In this document: positions 1-10,300 of the stretch, one piece after another | Layout of the letters: every line of letters begins with the position of its first letter | How positions within the stretch are numbered: the first letter of the stretch is position 1 | Source: Amblyomma americanum | Lineage: Eukaryota; Arthropoda; Arachnida; Ixodida; Ixodidae | Assembly: GCF_052857255.1 (NCBI RefSeq) | Contig: NC_135498.1 | Span: 115,010,634-115,074,633 of the forward strand | DNA length: 64,000 bases | Direction: 5' to 3' | Notes under the pieces: model-generated | Databases searched by the model: none | What the model saw: only the letters and a program-made list of their open reading frames with translations | What the model was told of the DNA's origin: nothing | Program-made: the position numbers and the translations under genes

Positions 1-2
1 TA

Positions 3-2114
3 GATGACGTCGTTGTCTTCGCCTCGAACTTTGAAGAGCACCTCAAAAGACTTCGAACAGTACTAGACGCAATCAAGTCGTCTGGCCTAACCTTGAAAGC
101 AGAGAAATGCCACTTTGCCTACGAAGAGCTGCTCTTTCTAGGCCACATCGTTAGCAAGGAAGGAGTACGCCCAGACCCGCAGAAAACAGCTGCTATTGAA
201 CAGTTTCAACCGCCAGCCGATAAGAAAGCAGTGCGCAGATTTCTCGGACTATGCGCATATTACCGACGATTTGTGAAAAACTTTTCGCGCATCGCCGAGC
301 CCCTGACCCAACTGACGAAGGCAGACGTGCCGTTTAAATGGGAAGCGCCGCAAGCAGAAGCCTTCAAGGAACTTCAGCGTCGTTTACAGTCCCCACCGAT
401 CCTTGCACATTTTGATGAAAACGCCGATACTGAAGTTCATACCGACGCAAGCAGCGTGGGACTAGGCGCCGTTCTCGTTCAAAAAAGTGACGGGCTGGAG
501 AAGGTCATCGCATACGCTAGCCGTTCCCTTTCTAAGGCCGAGGCTAACTATTCGACCACTGAGAAGGAGTGCCTTGCAATCATCTGGGCTACGTCGAAAT
601 TCCGCCCCTACCTCTACGGACGGCCGTTCAAAGTGGTCAGCGACCACCACGCGCTCTGCTGGCTTGCCAATTTGAAGGATCCCTCTGGCCGACTCGCTCG
701 ATGGAGTCTGCGTCTCCAGGAGTTTGACGTCACCGTCGTTTACAAGTCCGGACGCAAGCACACTGACGCCGATTGCCTCTCACGAGCCCCTGTAGATGCA
801 CCGCCGCTGGACGACGATGAGGACGCCTTCCTGGGACCCATCAGCGCAAGCTCTTTTGCTCAGCAGCAACGCTCGGACCCCAACCTAAAAGGCCTCATCG
901 AGTACCTGGAAGGCAAGGTTTCTTCACCCCCCGCTTCATTCAAGCGAGGACTGTCTTCTTTCTGTGTGCAGAATGAGGTCCTTGTGAAGAAGAACTTTAC
1001 AGCGAACAAAACAGCCTACCTCCTTGTTGTACCTACTTGTCTCCGCGAAGAAGTTCTACAGGCTTCACACGACGAGCCGACAGCTGGACATCTCGGGTTT
1101 ACTCGCACCCTCCGCCGCATTCAAGACAAGTATTACTGGCCCCGACTGTCTGCCGATGTCGCACACTATGTGAAAACATGCCGAGATTGTCAGCGACGAA
1201 AGACTCCTCCCACACGACCAGCAGGATTTCTGAACCCCATTGAACCTCCCTCAAGGCCCTTTCAGCAGATTGGCATGGACTTGCTTGGCCCTTTTCCAAC
1301 GTCAACATCTGGAAATAAGTGGATCATCATAGCGACCGACTACCTGACCCGTTACGCCGAGGCGAAAGCCCTACCGAACGAAACAGCAGCAGAAGTGGCC
1401 AAATTTTTCGTGGAGTGCATTCTTCTTCGACACGGCGCCCCCGATGTGCTCATCACGGACAGAGGAACAGCATTTACGGCGGAACTCACGCAAGCCATCC
1501 TGCGCTACAGCCAAACCAGCCACCGGAGGACAACTGCATACCATCCGCAGACCAACGGACTGACCGAGCGCCTGAACAAAACCATCGCCGATATGCTCGC
1601 TATGTATGTCGATGCCGAACATAAAACCTGGGATGTCATCCTGCCTTACGTCGTCTTCGCCTACAACACCGCAGTGCAGGAGACCACCCAGATGACTCCT
1701 TTTAGGCTCGTCCATGGTAGGGAGGCCACGACCACGCTAGACGTCATGCTGCCCAACGTTACAGAAGAAGAGAACGTCGACGTTGCCGCCTACCTTCAAC
1801 GCGCAGAAGAAGCTCGAAGGCTTGCCCGATTACGGATCAAAGATCAGCAGCGGTCCGACGCCAGACGCTACAACCTACGAAGACGCAACGCGGAATACAA
1901 GCCAGGAGACCAAGTCTGGGTGTGGACGCCCATTCGCCGCCGTGGATTGAGTGAAAAGCTTTTGCGCCGCTATTTCGGCCCGTACAAGGTTCTTCGTCGG
2001 CTGGGTGAACTGGATTATGAAGTCATTCCTGACGCAATGACTGCATCCCAGCGACGCCGCGTACGACCAGAAGTTGTCCATGTAGTCCGTCTGAAGCCGT
2101 ATTATGCGCGCTAA
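3..2114 (+). CDS. pol: Ty3/gypsy pol polyprotein, 3' part (RT end, RNase H, integrase)
   Basis: The frame is open from the window edge to the stop at 2112-2114, with no internal stop. It enters inside reverse transcriptase at the DD of the YxDD catalytic box (DDVVVF at positions 3-20). The first ATG is at 93, so the true start lies upstream of the window. Then come the RT connection region and RNase H (HTDASSVGLGAVLVQ). Next is an H2C2 integrase zinc finger (H...H about residues 327-333, then CRDC). The DDE core has D in GMDLLGPFP, D in ITDRGTAF and E in QTNGLTERLNKT, and a GPY/F-type end reads YFGPYKVLRR. Domain order RT-RH-IN is diagnostic of Ty3/gypsy. The intact frame suggests a young copy, but the 5' half is not visible. 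Activity is not shown. Confidence 0.95.
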   Translation, partial: DDVVVFASNFEEHLKRLRTVLDAIKSSGLTLKAEKCHFAYEELLFLGHIVSKEGVRPDPQKTAAIEQFQPPADKKAVRRFLGLCAYYRRFVKNFSRIAEPLTQLTKADVPFKWEAPQAEAFKELQRRLQSPPILAHFDENADTEVHTDASSVGLGAVLVQKSDGLEKVIAYASRSLSKAEANYSTTEKECLAIIWATSKFRPYLYGRPFKVVSDHHALCWLANLKDPSGRLARWSLRLQEFDVTVVYKSGRKHTDADCLSRAPVDAPPLDDDEDAFLGPISASSFAQQQRSDPNLKGLIEYLEGKVSSPPASFKRGLSSFCVQNEVLVKKNFTANKTAYLLVVPTCLREEVLQASHDEPTAGHLGFTRTLRRIQDKYYWPRLSADVAHYVKTCRDCQRRKTPPTRPAGFLNPIEPPSRPFQQIGMDLLGPFPTSTSGNKWIIIATDYLTRYAEAKALPNETAAEVAKFFVECILLRHGAPDVLITDRGTAFTAELTQAILRYSQTSHRRTTAYHPQTNGLTERLNKTIADMLAMYVDAEHKTWDVILPYVVFAYNTAVQETTQMTPFRLVHGREATTTLDVMLPNVTEEENVDVAAYLQRAEEARRLARLRIKDQQRSDARRYNLRRRNAEYKPGDQVWVWTPIRRRGLSEKLLRRYFGPYKVLRRLGELDYEVIPDAMTASQRRRVRPEVVHVVRLKPYYAR

Positions 2115-2217
2115 AGGCCGCTGCATTTCCATGCTCTATTTTCGCAAGATACGTTTTTTCTCTTACTAGTCGCATTATTTGTTTTAATGCATCGGGTCGA
2201 TGCTTCTTTGAGAGGGG

Positions 2218-2597
2218 AGTAATGCCGCGAATATTTGCAGTGTTTGTTCGTTTTTCAAATCTGCCGCGACACCACTTTATCGCTTTGTTTGCGACGCAAG
2301 ACGCGACTAGATTTATCTCGATTGATCGCAGCCAGGCAAAGCTGATTCTACGTTGTTCCGGAATGTTCTAGTAACTTTGCGCCCTTTATCTCGAATGTTC
2401 GCTATAAGCTTTAAATTGAGCACGGCCGACAGCGGCGGGCATTCCGTTCGACGACCGCCGAGCACGCTTGTCGCTTCGCCGCCGCCGAGTGATTCAGTCC
2501 ATTTTGGGTGCAAGTCAGCCCAATAAACAGTTCTTTTAGAAGATCCTTTCGTCCGTCTTCATCGCTGCTTCGACTGCCGTCACCACTACGTGACAGT
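2218..2597 (+). repeat. 3' LTR of the Ty3/gypsy element at the window start
   Basis: A purine run, GAGAGGGGAG at 2210-2219, lies about 100 bp after the pol stop and looks like the polypurine tract that primes plus-strand synthesis. The LTR is inferred to begin there (AGTAATGCC) and end near GTGACAGT at 2590-2597. A polyadenylation signal AATAAA sits at 2521-2526 in the expected R region. The boundaries are estimates because the 5' LTR is outside the window. Immediately downstream the sequence becomes a minus-strand LINE. Confidence 0.65.
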
Positions 2598-2639
2598 ATT
2601 TTCTTCTACAATTTGCAATGAGTCCAAAGCAAAAGCGAG

Positions 2640-3125
2640 GTCAAGCATAGCTTCACCCTGGGGGTCATGCTTTTAACTAAAAAAATTGGCCATTCTACTT
2701 CAAGCAACTTAAAATATCTTGGCAGTATAATACCATTATGGGGTTTAATATTCGTCCACAAATTTTGTTTTACTTCCTATACACCGCAACGGTAGAGTTG
2801 TGTGGCCTTTACATTGCTCCATTAATATATCTAACGTTTCCATAGTACGTTGTGCAAAAAAAAGGCAGTATACACTGGTTACATAGGCATTGGTAAAATT
2901 CGCAGTGATGATTTAAGCCGAATGCTGACATCTCCACCACTACCATCACCATTCTTTCACTCCGAACTATAGCCAGTGGTAATGAATTCACTGTCAAACA
3001 CGGTATTGGTAAGCAAACATTCTGTCGAAACCGCTATTTCAGAGTCATGCAAAAGTATAAGAGCCTCGAACTCAGTAGTCTTGTTTATGACGCTTCTGCA
3101 ATTAACATTTAGTATTTTCAGGGTC
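2640..3125 (-). pseudogene. APE-type endonuclease start of LINE ORF2 (decayed)
   Basis: On the minus strand at about 3121-3064 the reading is LKILNVNCRSVINKTTEFE. This matches the first conserved block of CR1/L2 endonucleases (xxNCRSIxNKxxEFExLL). It is followed by a stretch resembling the E-T-W-L / F-D-S-E-F region (FDSEFITTGYSSER). A frame shift moves the signal into the 62-residue frame at 2809-2997. The protein would nick target DNA to prime reverse transcription. Several stops show it is dead. Confidence 0.55.
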
Positions 3126-3229
3126 TGAAATCTTTTAGTCCGGGGTCAGTTTGATTTCTTTCCAAGCCTAAAGCGAGGATATCTTGTTTCAACTCAATTA
3201 TGCAGTACAGTATTAACGCTTAGCGTATC

Positions 3230-3960
3230 ATAGATGAGCTTTAAAATTTCGCGCCCTCTTCACCCTCTTCTTCAGAGCTTTCCACTGTTGTTTCTGTATT
3301 TCCCTGACTCGTTTGTAAAAGTCCTCAGATGTTGATTTTGAGCCATTTTGGTATTTAGATTTTGAGTTGATTTTTGTGTTTCTGAGATACTACTGTGATC
3401 CTGTTACTGAACGTTTTTCACAGAATTCCAGGACTTAAAAATGACGGGTTGCGCGTTATTTATTTCTTTTTTACCCACCCTGTGGCATCTATTGACACCA
3501 CTCACTGTTAAACCTTGTTCCAGAAGAAAGCACCATCAATTACTTCCTTTTCCGGTTCCTCACTAGTATCCTCGCTGGTTTATTCCGTAAATGATCAAAC
3601 TATTTCTCCAGCCTCTGTTCTCTAAATCGTCTATCTAGTTTCTAACTGTACTAAGCTGCTCCTGAAGTTCCGATATTGCCGATTCCTTGTCTTTTACCTT
3701 CGCGGATAAGAAATTCAGTCCCGACAACTGTTTCTCAGTGCCATCAATTCGCTCATTTAAACCGGAAAATTTATTCTCATTTATGTTTTGAGACGCCTGC
3801 AGGCCCTCCATTGTTGAATTAATCTTGTTCTAGCCTTCTAGCAATTCCGATAGCATTTGTTTTTCAATCGGGTCACAATTTGTTTCAAAACCGCCACAAC
3901 ACAACTGATCTTTTGATAATGCAGTCACGTAAAAAGGAAACGCTGAACACTCAGCGAGCA
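3230..3960 (-). pseudogene. LINE ORF1 nucleic-acid-binding protein (coiled coil plus RRM-like, decayed)
   Basis: The minus strand from about 3900 reads a heptad-like segment (ERIDGTEKQLSGLN, then KVKDKESAISELQEQLS). It is followed by DDLENRGWRNSL, close to the DDLENRSRRNNL signature after the ORF1 coiled coil of many LINEs. Further on, GVNRCHRVGKKE and PVIFKSW match the RRM-like core. Stops interrupt each block. ORF1 proteins coat the LINE RNA. Family membership is an inference from these blocks. Confidence 0.5.
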
Positions 3961-4128
3961 GGGCAGCAGCACTGGAAAGCGATCGCCACTCCTGTAGCAA
4001 TGTGCAGAGTGGGAATCACAAACCAGGATAGCAAAGCAAAAAGGATTGCTTAGCATGCTGCCTCGTTTGCTGTTGCGATGCCCACTGTGCTAAAATGGAC
4101 TGCTAAAATCAGTCAGAGCGTTGTTGTG

Positions 4129-4215
4129 CTTGTGCACAAAAAATTCGCAGTGCCTTAGCTCAGGCTATGCCAGGATATACGAAGCGAGAGATACGTTTCA
4201 CTGGCAGAGCCTATT
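4129..4215 (+). repeat. Dispersed repeat 'TTAGCT-AGGCTATG-CAGGATATACG', copy 1
   Basis: The block around 4154-4192 (CCTTAGCTCAGGCTATGCC followed by AGGATATACGAAGCGAGAG) reappears at about 4883-4930 as GGCTTAGCTAGGCTATGTC followed by AGGATATACGTAGCGAAAG. Both are preceded by a short A-rich 'ACAAAAA.TT.GCA' stretch. I see no open frame or tRNA structure. It is a diverged interspersed repeat of unknown class. Confidence 0.5.
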
Positions 4216-4865
4216 GGGCTCACGGTATGTTTAGCAATGAGAGACGTTGGGGTCCATCTCGGCGGCTATGCGCCGTCTTTTACGCACGGCAGTCTCGCAT
4301 CTTCGTTTGGAAAGCAGTTCCTCTCTCTGTTCGTGCGTTTGCGCTGCTCTCTTCGTCTTCTTACGCTTATTCACTCTTTTGTTGAGTAGCCAAGTAGCCA
4401 GGCGACCACAGGATCGGAAGAGTTATTCTTCTCTTGTCTATACCACCGTTTAGCAGCAGCTGGACTCTTTATCAGTGCATTCATATCAAACATTATCATA
4501 CAGCCGCCCATTACATTTACGCCTTTTGCACGCAATGCAGTGCATGCGACGCGCGGTTCAGTTGATAGAGCGACGTGCGGCGAGGCGGCGACGTCAAGCT
4601 TCGCAATGAAGCTCACTGAAGGGCTGTACGGCGAAAAAGTGTGCGGCGCACCTGTGGGGTCTCTTTGGTTACCATGGTATCAGCACATGCGCACAGCTGC
4701 TCATCCGCGTGACGTAACACACGGCTCCGACGGTACAGCGGGCGCGCGGCCGCGGCGAAGCGCACGCCGCAATTGCTGTTCATCTCCGGTTGCTATAGTA
4801 ACAGCGCATACGCACAACTGGCCTTTCCCGGCCACTGGGAAATGATCGACTCGTAGTCTTGTGTA
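4216..4865. other. GC-rich spacer between two dispersed repeat copies, no supported gene
   Basis: Only short overlapping frames of 60-100 codons on both strands occur here, none with a recognisable domain. Positions about 4540-4850 are GC-rich with CpG-rich words (GCGCGCGGCCGCGG) and resemble old transposon sequence rather than an exon. Confidence 0.4.
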
Positions 4866-5110
4866 GCTCTCGCTACAAAAATTGGCACTGGCTTAGCTAG
4901 GCTATGTCAGGATATACGTAGCGAAAGCTATGGCATAGCATGGTTAACCTTGGTTATTCTTTATTGCAAGTCCAGGTTAGTCTGGTTTTCTGGCTAGTTG
5001 TCACGTGGTTCGTCACGCGCATGGTCACGATGTGGTGCGACCACGGTGGGAATGCGAGCACGGCGAAACGGCGAGTTCATGGCTAATGTAGCTTTCGTTA
5101 CAAAACTAAC
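4866..5110 (+). repeat. Dispersed repeat of the same type, copy 2, with extended tail
   Basis: This is the second copy of the block at 4129-4215. It continues into GGCATAGCATGGTTAACC and TTGGTTATTCTTTATTGCAAG followed by AGTCCAGGTTAGTCTGG. 'AGCT[C/T]TCG[C/T]TACAAAA' appears at both edges (about 4866-4880 and 5090-5104). The element class is unknown. Confidence 0.45.
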
Positions 5111-5705
5111 GTACACCAAGAGTATATAGAAAACAATTAAATAGCGTTTACCATGATAATTACAATAAGTAATTAGCACGAAATAGACTTAGAGGGAGGA
5201 AATTTTATACTTCGCTTAATTACTATTGCCCGATGACAATGCAATTGCGCTCAGTCTTCTGAATTTCACTGCTCCTAATCTTCCGCCATTTCCTTCGGTC
5301 TGCTATATGCTCGTCTGATGACGCTTCCACGCCCATGAATAGAAGATGATAAAGACACGCTTTAAAACTACAGCGTTAGAGACTGGCACTTTAAGCAACT
5401 CTCGTGAATGCAGCTGCGTGACGAAGACGACGACATTCCAAGCACAGCACGGGAGCTTGGCAGTTCATACAATAAGGATGTTAGGATTTCTCCCAACTGA
5501 TTGTTCAAATTAGGGACGTGTATGAACCGACCGACTTAAAACCAGAGTGGTTCTTCTATTGGTGATGTGCTCAGCCTATACCTCGTGTCTACTTCTCTAT
5601 TGATGTCTTTTTGAGATGTGTTTCCTGGCGTATCCTAAATGCTTTGTAATTTATTTACTGTAAATAGAATACATTTTATATCTTATAAATGTCATACTTA
5701 AAAAA
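5111..5705. other. AT-rich stretch with no recognisable feature
   Basis: No frame longer than about 60 codons, no inverted-repeat ends and no match to the repeats seen elsewhere in the window. Confidence 0.5.
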
Positions 5706-5708
5706 CGC

Positions 5709-5800
5709 TGTGGCGACGGCGTAGTGGCCTGAAGTAGCGGCAAGCGGAACTGATTATTTACTGCCGCCGCGGGTTCGGATCCCTGTTCCCCGCTAAAAAC
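5709..5800 (+). repeat. Possible tRNA-derived SINE head
   Basis: GGCGACGGCGTAGTGGCC resembles a Pol III A box, and GCGGGTTCGGATCCCTG about 45 bases later resembles a B box. They flank a GC-rich spacer. The sequence after it (AAAAACTTTTATATTC) is AT-rich. No full cloverleaf can be drawn. It is a decayed SINE or tRNA-like relic. Confidence 0.3.
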
Positions 5801-6822
5801 TTTTATATTCTTTAGTACCTTCCCCCTGTGCAGTGCCGGCTTTCCGCCGCAGTGAGAACCTTATGCGAGGGGGTAAAATAATACCTTATTGAGGCCGCTT
5901 GAAAATTAAACGGCTCGCTAAAATGCAGCGTTTGGGCTGAATAATAGTAATCACTAACTCCCCGAGTCCGGAGCGAACAATTCCTGTGGTTGTCATTTTA
6001 GTTCTCTAGCGCTTCCACTCTGCTAAAGCAATAGGCTGTCTGTCCGAAGCCTGTTTCTAGCCCGTGCGCCACTTTGGTCACATGATGTGACCATCACAAG
6101 CTGCCCATCGGATTGTGAGCAAACTGCCCACCGTGGCAGTTCAATTGAATGATTAGTCAATAGAGATCCCTCCGGAACAACATAGGTCTCACAAGTTCTG
6201 CCGATGGCAGCGCCTGCCATCGCAGAGCAGTGGCGCGTAGCTTAGCCGCTGCACCTCTGTGGCTGGAGCGGAATCAGGACTCCCAGGTATCTGTGAATGT
6301 GAAAAATGGCCAATTCTACCGCAATCGAAGCCTAAAATGGTGCAATAATACGGAAAATTGCATCATATGATATATCAACCCAAGTAAGCACGTTCAGGCC
6401 AAACAACTGCACAGACATCCAAGAGAAATCTGGCGAAAAAGGACTAACGGTTCTAGAGCACGATGATTCATGGTTAACCCCAAGCGAAGCCGCCCGTGAC
6501 TTTTTTCCTTGCACGTCTAAGCCTTACTCAAACGCTGAGTGTCAATTCCTACCATGCCTGCTAGAAATCTGCTTCACAAAATCAGGCGCGCGTTCCGCGG
6601 TCACAGGTGTTACCAAATACAAAAAAAACAGAGATGTTGGTCTTATTTGGAGAGGAGTACAACTTTTTCTTCTTTATCGCATCGCAAAATGCAAGGCGGA
6701 GTGAGCGATTATTTAGAGGAAGGTGGTTAAGGCGCTGCTTCATGTTCATGGTAAGACTACGGTTATCGCCTTTTCCCACCACACTGTGGGCGCCCTTTCC
6801 TATATCGCACTTCCAGATAAAA
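5801..6822. other. Spacer with no supported gene
   Basis: Short frames only. Around 6180-6280 there is GC-rich sequence (GGCAGCGCCTGCC) that may be transposon-derived. The longest frame, 6607-6960 plus, runs straight into a minus-strand SINE and is not a gene. Confidence 0.4.
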
Positions 6823-7062
6823 TATGGTCTATGGCCTATGAGGGTTGAACGTCCCAAAGCGACTCAGGTTACTAGAGATGCCGTAGTAGAGGGCTCCGGA
6901 AATTTCGACCACCTGAGGTTTTTACCGTGCACTGATATCGCACACTACACGGGCCTCTAGAATTTCGCCTCCATCGAAATTAGCCCGCCGCGGCCGAGAT
7001 CGAACCCGCTTCTTTTGAACCAGCAGCCGAGCGCTATAACCATTGAGCCAACGCGGCGACAC
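6823..7062 (-). mobile_element. tRNA-derived SINE, type 1 (3' end ...GGGACGTTCAACCC)
   Basis: The minus strand starts at 7062 with a tRNA-like head: GTCGCCGCGTTGGCTCAATG (A box region), then GCGGGTTCGATCTCGG (B box) about 45 bases on. The body runs GATGGAGGCGAAATTCTAGA, then CGATATCAGTGCACGG, then GGTGGTCGAAATTTCCGGAG. It ends in CTTTGGGACGTTCAACCCTC. The same body occurs at 52250-52567, 56023-56260 and 63436-63570. Essentially full length, with few indels. Confidence 0.8.
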
Positions 7063-7430
7063 TTCCACATATAATAGAATATTTAAAAAAGATATGACTG
7101 TGCTGAACTACTCAGAGCGTGAATAAAATATAAAAACCAAGGCCGACAAGTCTTCGATTTGACAGTGAAACTTCGTAAAAGCATTTTTTGCTCTGCAGCC
7201 AATTCAGTAAAACCTCAATGAGCTGAAATCTGATTTCGTTCCGTCAAAGAAGGCGTAGACTCGGAATTCAGCAGCGTTACTAGGTATATTTTTACGTGTT
7301 TTACTCTACACTGCAATCGTCCTACAAACTCTTGGCTGATAATGTGAATGCTGAGTCCTGTGCCATAGTTCCGCTTGGACTGGCGGCCACACGCACAGCT
7401 CGGCCAGTGGCCCCTTGTTAGCATACTATA
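7063..7430. other. AT-rich spacer, no gene
   Basis: Only one frame of about 70 codons on the minus strand, without recognisable motifs. Confidence 0.45.
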
Positions 7431-7560
7431 CAGGCTGTTCCACCTAATACCTTACACAGTTTTTTTAAAAAGGTGGCTGAGTTAGAAGAGCGTATTTTTC
7501 TTCGCCGTTGTAGTAAATAAGGGCGATGGCGAAAGTGTGCTGCACCTGCGTTTCTTGTTC
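7431..7560. repeat. Possible DNA-transposon end (CAGGCTGTTCCACCTAATACC)
   Basis: The word CAGGCTGTTCCACCTAATA at 7431 closely resembles CAGGGTGTTTCACGTAACAC at 25755, suggesting two copies of the same transposon terminus. No partner inverted end was found within reach of either. Confidence 0.3.
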
Positions 7561-7689
7561 GCCTCGTGGACCTCCGGAGCGCGGTAACTACATCTCACCC
7601 GAGATCATCACCCTCCTTAAGAAGTAACTCTTTAAAATGGGAATTCATAACGGGCGGCACATACAAAAGCGTTAGCCCGGAGTACGGTT

Positions 7690-7860
7690 CGGGCCACCAC
7701 TATTACCCCCGAACAGTGAATTCAGCCCTCGCTCACCCTCACCTCATCATGTCTTCCCTCCCTCGCCCTCACCATGTATTTACTCCCTCACGCTCGTCCG
7801 CACGTATTTTCATTCGCTCGTCCTCCCTCATCCTCAATTCACCGAGAGAAATTTTAATGA
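7690..7860. repeat. Low-complexity CCTCAC-rich tract
   Basis: Degenerate pyrimidine-rich repeats of CTCACC/CCTCAC/CCTCGC. The 99-codon frame across it (7566-7865) is compositional, not a gene. Confidence 0.55.
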
Positions 7861-7899
7861 GGTAAAGGTCAGGTCTCCAACATGAGGGTTCGCCCTCGG

Positions 7900-8312
7900 G
7901 AGGATGCCCATCGCTGACTCACTGCGCTACGCTGTGGAGTGAGGGAGGTGATTGGATGGCTAGTAATAGCAGAGAGCCCATCGTGTGCCAGGAAGGAGGA
8001 AAGAAAAGGGTAAGAACAAAAGTCGCGCGCGTTTCCTTGGTGGGTACAAAAGAGCAGAGGAAAGTGGAAACGGGGAAAGGGTGTTGCAAGGCAGGCTAGG
8101 GAAGTCATCGAAAGAAATGGGCCGGAAAAAAAAGTTCGTGGGGGCTAGAAAGTACCTTAGTTCTGTATGATATCTCTCTATTTTAAAACTTTACATTCAC
8201 ATAAATAAGAGGTTCTGGTACCTGCCAATGTCGCGGGTTGCTTTTTTTCGCAAAGGGAGCTGCGACAAGCAATTAAGACACAAGAGAAAAGAAATGGACA
8301 CGACAGAAACCC
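7900..8312 (-). repeat. Unnamed dispersed repeat, copy A
   Basis: The minus-strand sequence aligns end to end with the plus strand at 25310-25752. Shared blocks in order: GCAGCTCCCTTTGCGAAAA / GTCAGCTCCCTTTCCGAAAA; GGCAGGTACCA; TGTAAAGTTTTAAAAT; ACAGAACTA-GGTACTTTCTAG; TTGCCTGCCTTG-AAC; CTTCCTGGCACACG. The two copies differ by many substitutions, and copy B has an extra segment of about 70 bp. No ORF, LTR or tRNA head is visible, so the class is unknown. Confidence 0.7.
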
Positions 8313-8412
8313 ATATAGACAGTAAATAAGAATGCCTAGGAATGACTGCAGATATGTCACATTAAAGGATAATTAAGGAACAAATACAACACAATACCAA
8401 AAAGCAAGACTA

Positions 8413-8533
<121 letters not shown>

Positions 8534-8726
8534 CAGACAAGTTAAAGGAAATGAGGGGCCCGTTTGACAAATTTATGAAGGGAGCCAACAGTCACCGAAA
8601 CCAAGGTGCATAGGGGAACGTTAGTTTTTTTTTTTTAATGTGTTATGCTTATCAGTAGGATAATAATTCTTAGATTAATAAATCGCTTAAAGAAAATTAC
8701 TTATAAAGCAGCAGAAAAAACAACCA

Positions 8727-8800
8727 TGCCGCCGGTGGGATCCGAACCCACGACCTCCGAATATCGCGTCCGGTGCTCTTACCAACTGAGCTACGGCGAC
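8727..8800 (-). tRNA. tRNA-like sequence, left array copy 1
   Basis: The 74-nt cloverleaf folds with canonical lengths. Acceptor GTCGCCG pairs with CGGCGGC, leaving A as the discriminator base. D stem is GCTC/GAGC, anticodon stem CCGGA/TTCGG, variable loop 5 nt, T stem GTGGG/CCCAC. The A box is TAGCTCAGTTGG and the B box GGTTCGGATCC. A T6 run follows about 10 nt after the 3' end. Odd points: loop CGCGATA has G instead of U at position 33, and T-loop position 58 is G instead of A. The nominal anticodon CGA (Ser) lacks the long variable arm of tRNA-Ser. Probably tRNA-derived rather than a translating tRNA. Confidence 0.6.
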
Positions 8801-9226
8801 GGCTGTCCAATCTGCTGCTCTCGTGGGTATTTATGTTTACTAGGTGTAAGCGAGCCTTGAGAGTGTTCACCAGCGCCACCCTCGACCATAGCGGCGGACG
8901 TAGCACGTCCTGTAATACCGCGAGCGTGACGTAGAACGTCATCTAACGGTGAGGGCGGAAACTGTGCGAGAACCCTCTTATGCTACCTTTGGCATTAAGA
9001 CTGCCAGAACCGAGACCCTCGTTAAGCTATCAGCAGACAAGTTAAAGGAAATGAGGGGCCCGTTTGACAAATTTATGAATTGAGCCAACAGTCACCGAAA
9101 CCAAGGTGCATAGGGGAACGTTAGTTTTTTTTTTTTAATGTGTTATGCTTATCAGTAGGATAATAATTCTTAGATTAATAAATCGCTTAAAGAAAATTAC
9201 TTATAAATCAGCAGAAAAAACAACCA

Positions 9227-9300
9227 TGCCGCCGGTGGGATCCGAACCCACGACCTCCGAATATCGCGTCCGGTGCTCTTACCAACTGAGCTACGGCGAC
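9227..9300 (-). tRNA. tRNA-like sequence, left array copy 2
   Basis: Same 74-nt fold as the copy at 8727-8800, with no change inside the cloverleaf. Confidence 0.6.
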
Positions 9301-9726
9301 GGCTGTCCAATCTGCTGCTCTCGTGGGTATTTATGTTTACTAGGTGTAAGCGAGCCTTGAGAGTGTTCACCAGCGCCACCCTCGACCATAGCGGCGGACG
9401 TAGCACGTCCTGTAATACCGCGAGCGTGACGTAGAACGTCATCTAACGGTGAGGGCGGAAACTGTGCGAGAACCCTCTTATGCTACCTTTGGCATTAAGA
9501 CTGCCAGAACCGAGACCCTCGTTAAGCTATCAGCAGACAAGTTAAAGGAAATGAGGGGCCCGTTTGACAAATTTATGAAGGGAGCCAACAGTCACCGAAA
9601 CCAAGGTGCATAGGGGAACGTTAGTTTTTTTTTTTTAATGTGTTATGCTTATCAGTAGGATAATAATTCTTAGATTAATAAATCGCTTAAAGAAAATTAC
9701 TTATAAAGCAGCAGAAAAAACAACCA

Positions 9727-9800
9727 TGCCGCCGGTGAGATCCGAACCCACGACCTCCGAATATCGCGTCCGGTGCTCTTACCAACTGAGCTACGGCGAC
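9727..9800 (-). tRNA. tRNA-like sequence, left array copy 3
   Basis: Same fold with one substitution in the T stem (CCCAC to CTCAC on the RNA strand). It turns a G-C pair into G-U and so keeps the stem. Confidence 0.58.
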
Positions 9801-10226
9801 GGCTGTCCAATCTGCTGCTCTCGTGGGTATTTATGTTTACTAGGTGTAAGCGAGCCTTGAGAGTGTTCACCAGCGCCACCCTCGACCATAGCGGCGGACG
9901 TAGCACGTCCTGTAATACCGCGAGCGTGACGTAGAACGTCATCTAACGGTGAGGGCGGAAACTGTGCAAGAACCCTCTTATGCTACCTTTGGCATTAAGA
10001 CTGCCAGAACCGAGACCCTCGTTAAGCTATCAGCAGACAAGTTAAAGGAAATGAGGGGCCCGTTTGACAAATTTATGAAGGGAGCCAACAGTCACCGAAA
10101 CCAAGGTGCATAGGGGAACGTTAGTTTTTTTTTTTTAATGTGTTATGCTTATCAGTAGGATAATAATTCTTAGATTAATAAATCGCTTAAAGAAAATTAC
10201 TTATAAAGCAGCAGAAAAAACAACCA

Positions 10227-10300
10227 TGCCGCCGGTGGGATCCGAACCCACGACCTCCGAATGTCGCGTCCGGTGCTCTTACCAACTGAGCTACGGCGAC
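10227..10300 (-). tRNA. tRNA-like sequence, left array copy 4
   Basis: Same fold with one substitution in the anticodon loop (CGCGATA to CGCGACA). It lies in the unit that is cut at the inversion junction. Confidence 0.58.

Larger units (their letters stand above)
2598..4110 (-). mobile_element. Decayed CR1/L2-type non-LTR retrotransposon (5' part: ORF1 and start of endonuclease)
   Basis: The minus strand, read from about 4110 downward, gives an ORF1-like coiled-coil protein and then the start of an APE-type endonuclease. That is the order expected for a CR1/L2 LINE. Many stops and frameshifts are present. The element ends abruptly at the gypsy LTR at 2597, so the gypsy probably inserted into it and the rest of ORF2 lies to the left, outside the window. 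Clade assignment rests on recognising short motifs by eye. Confidence 0.6.
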
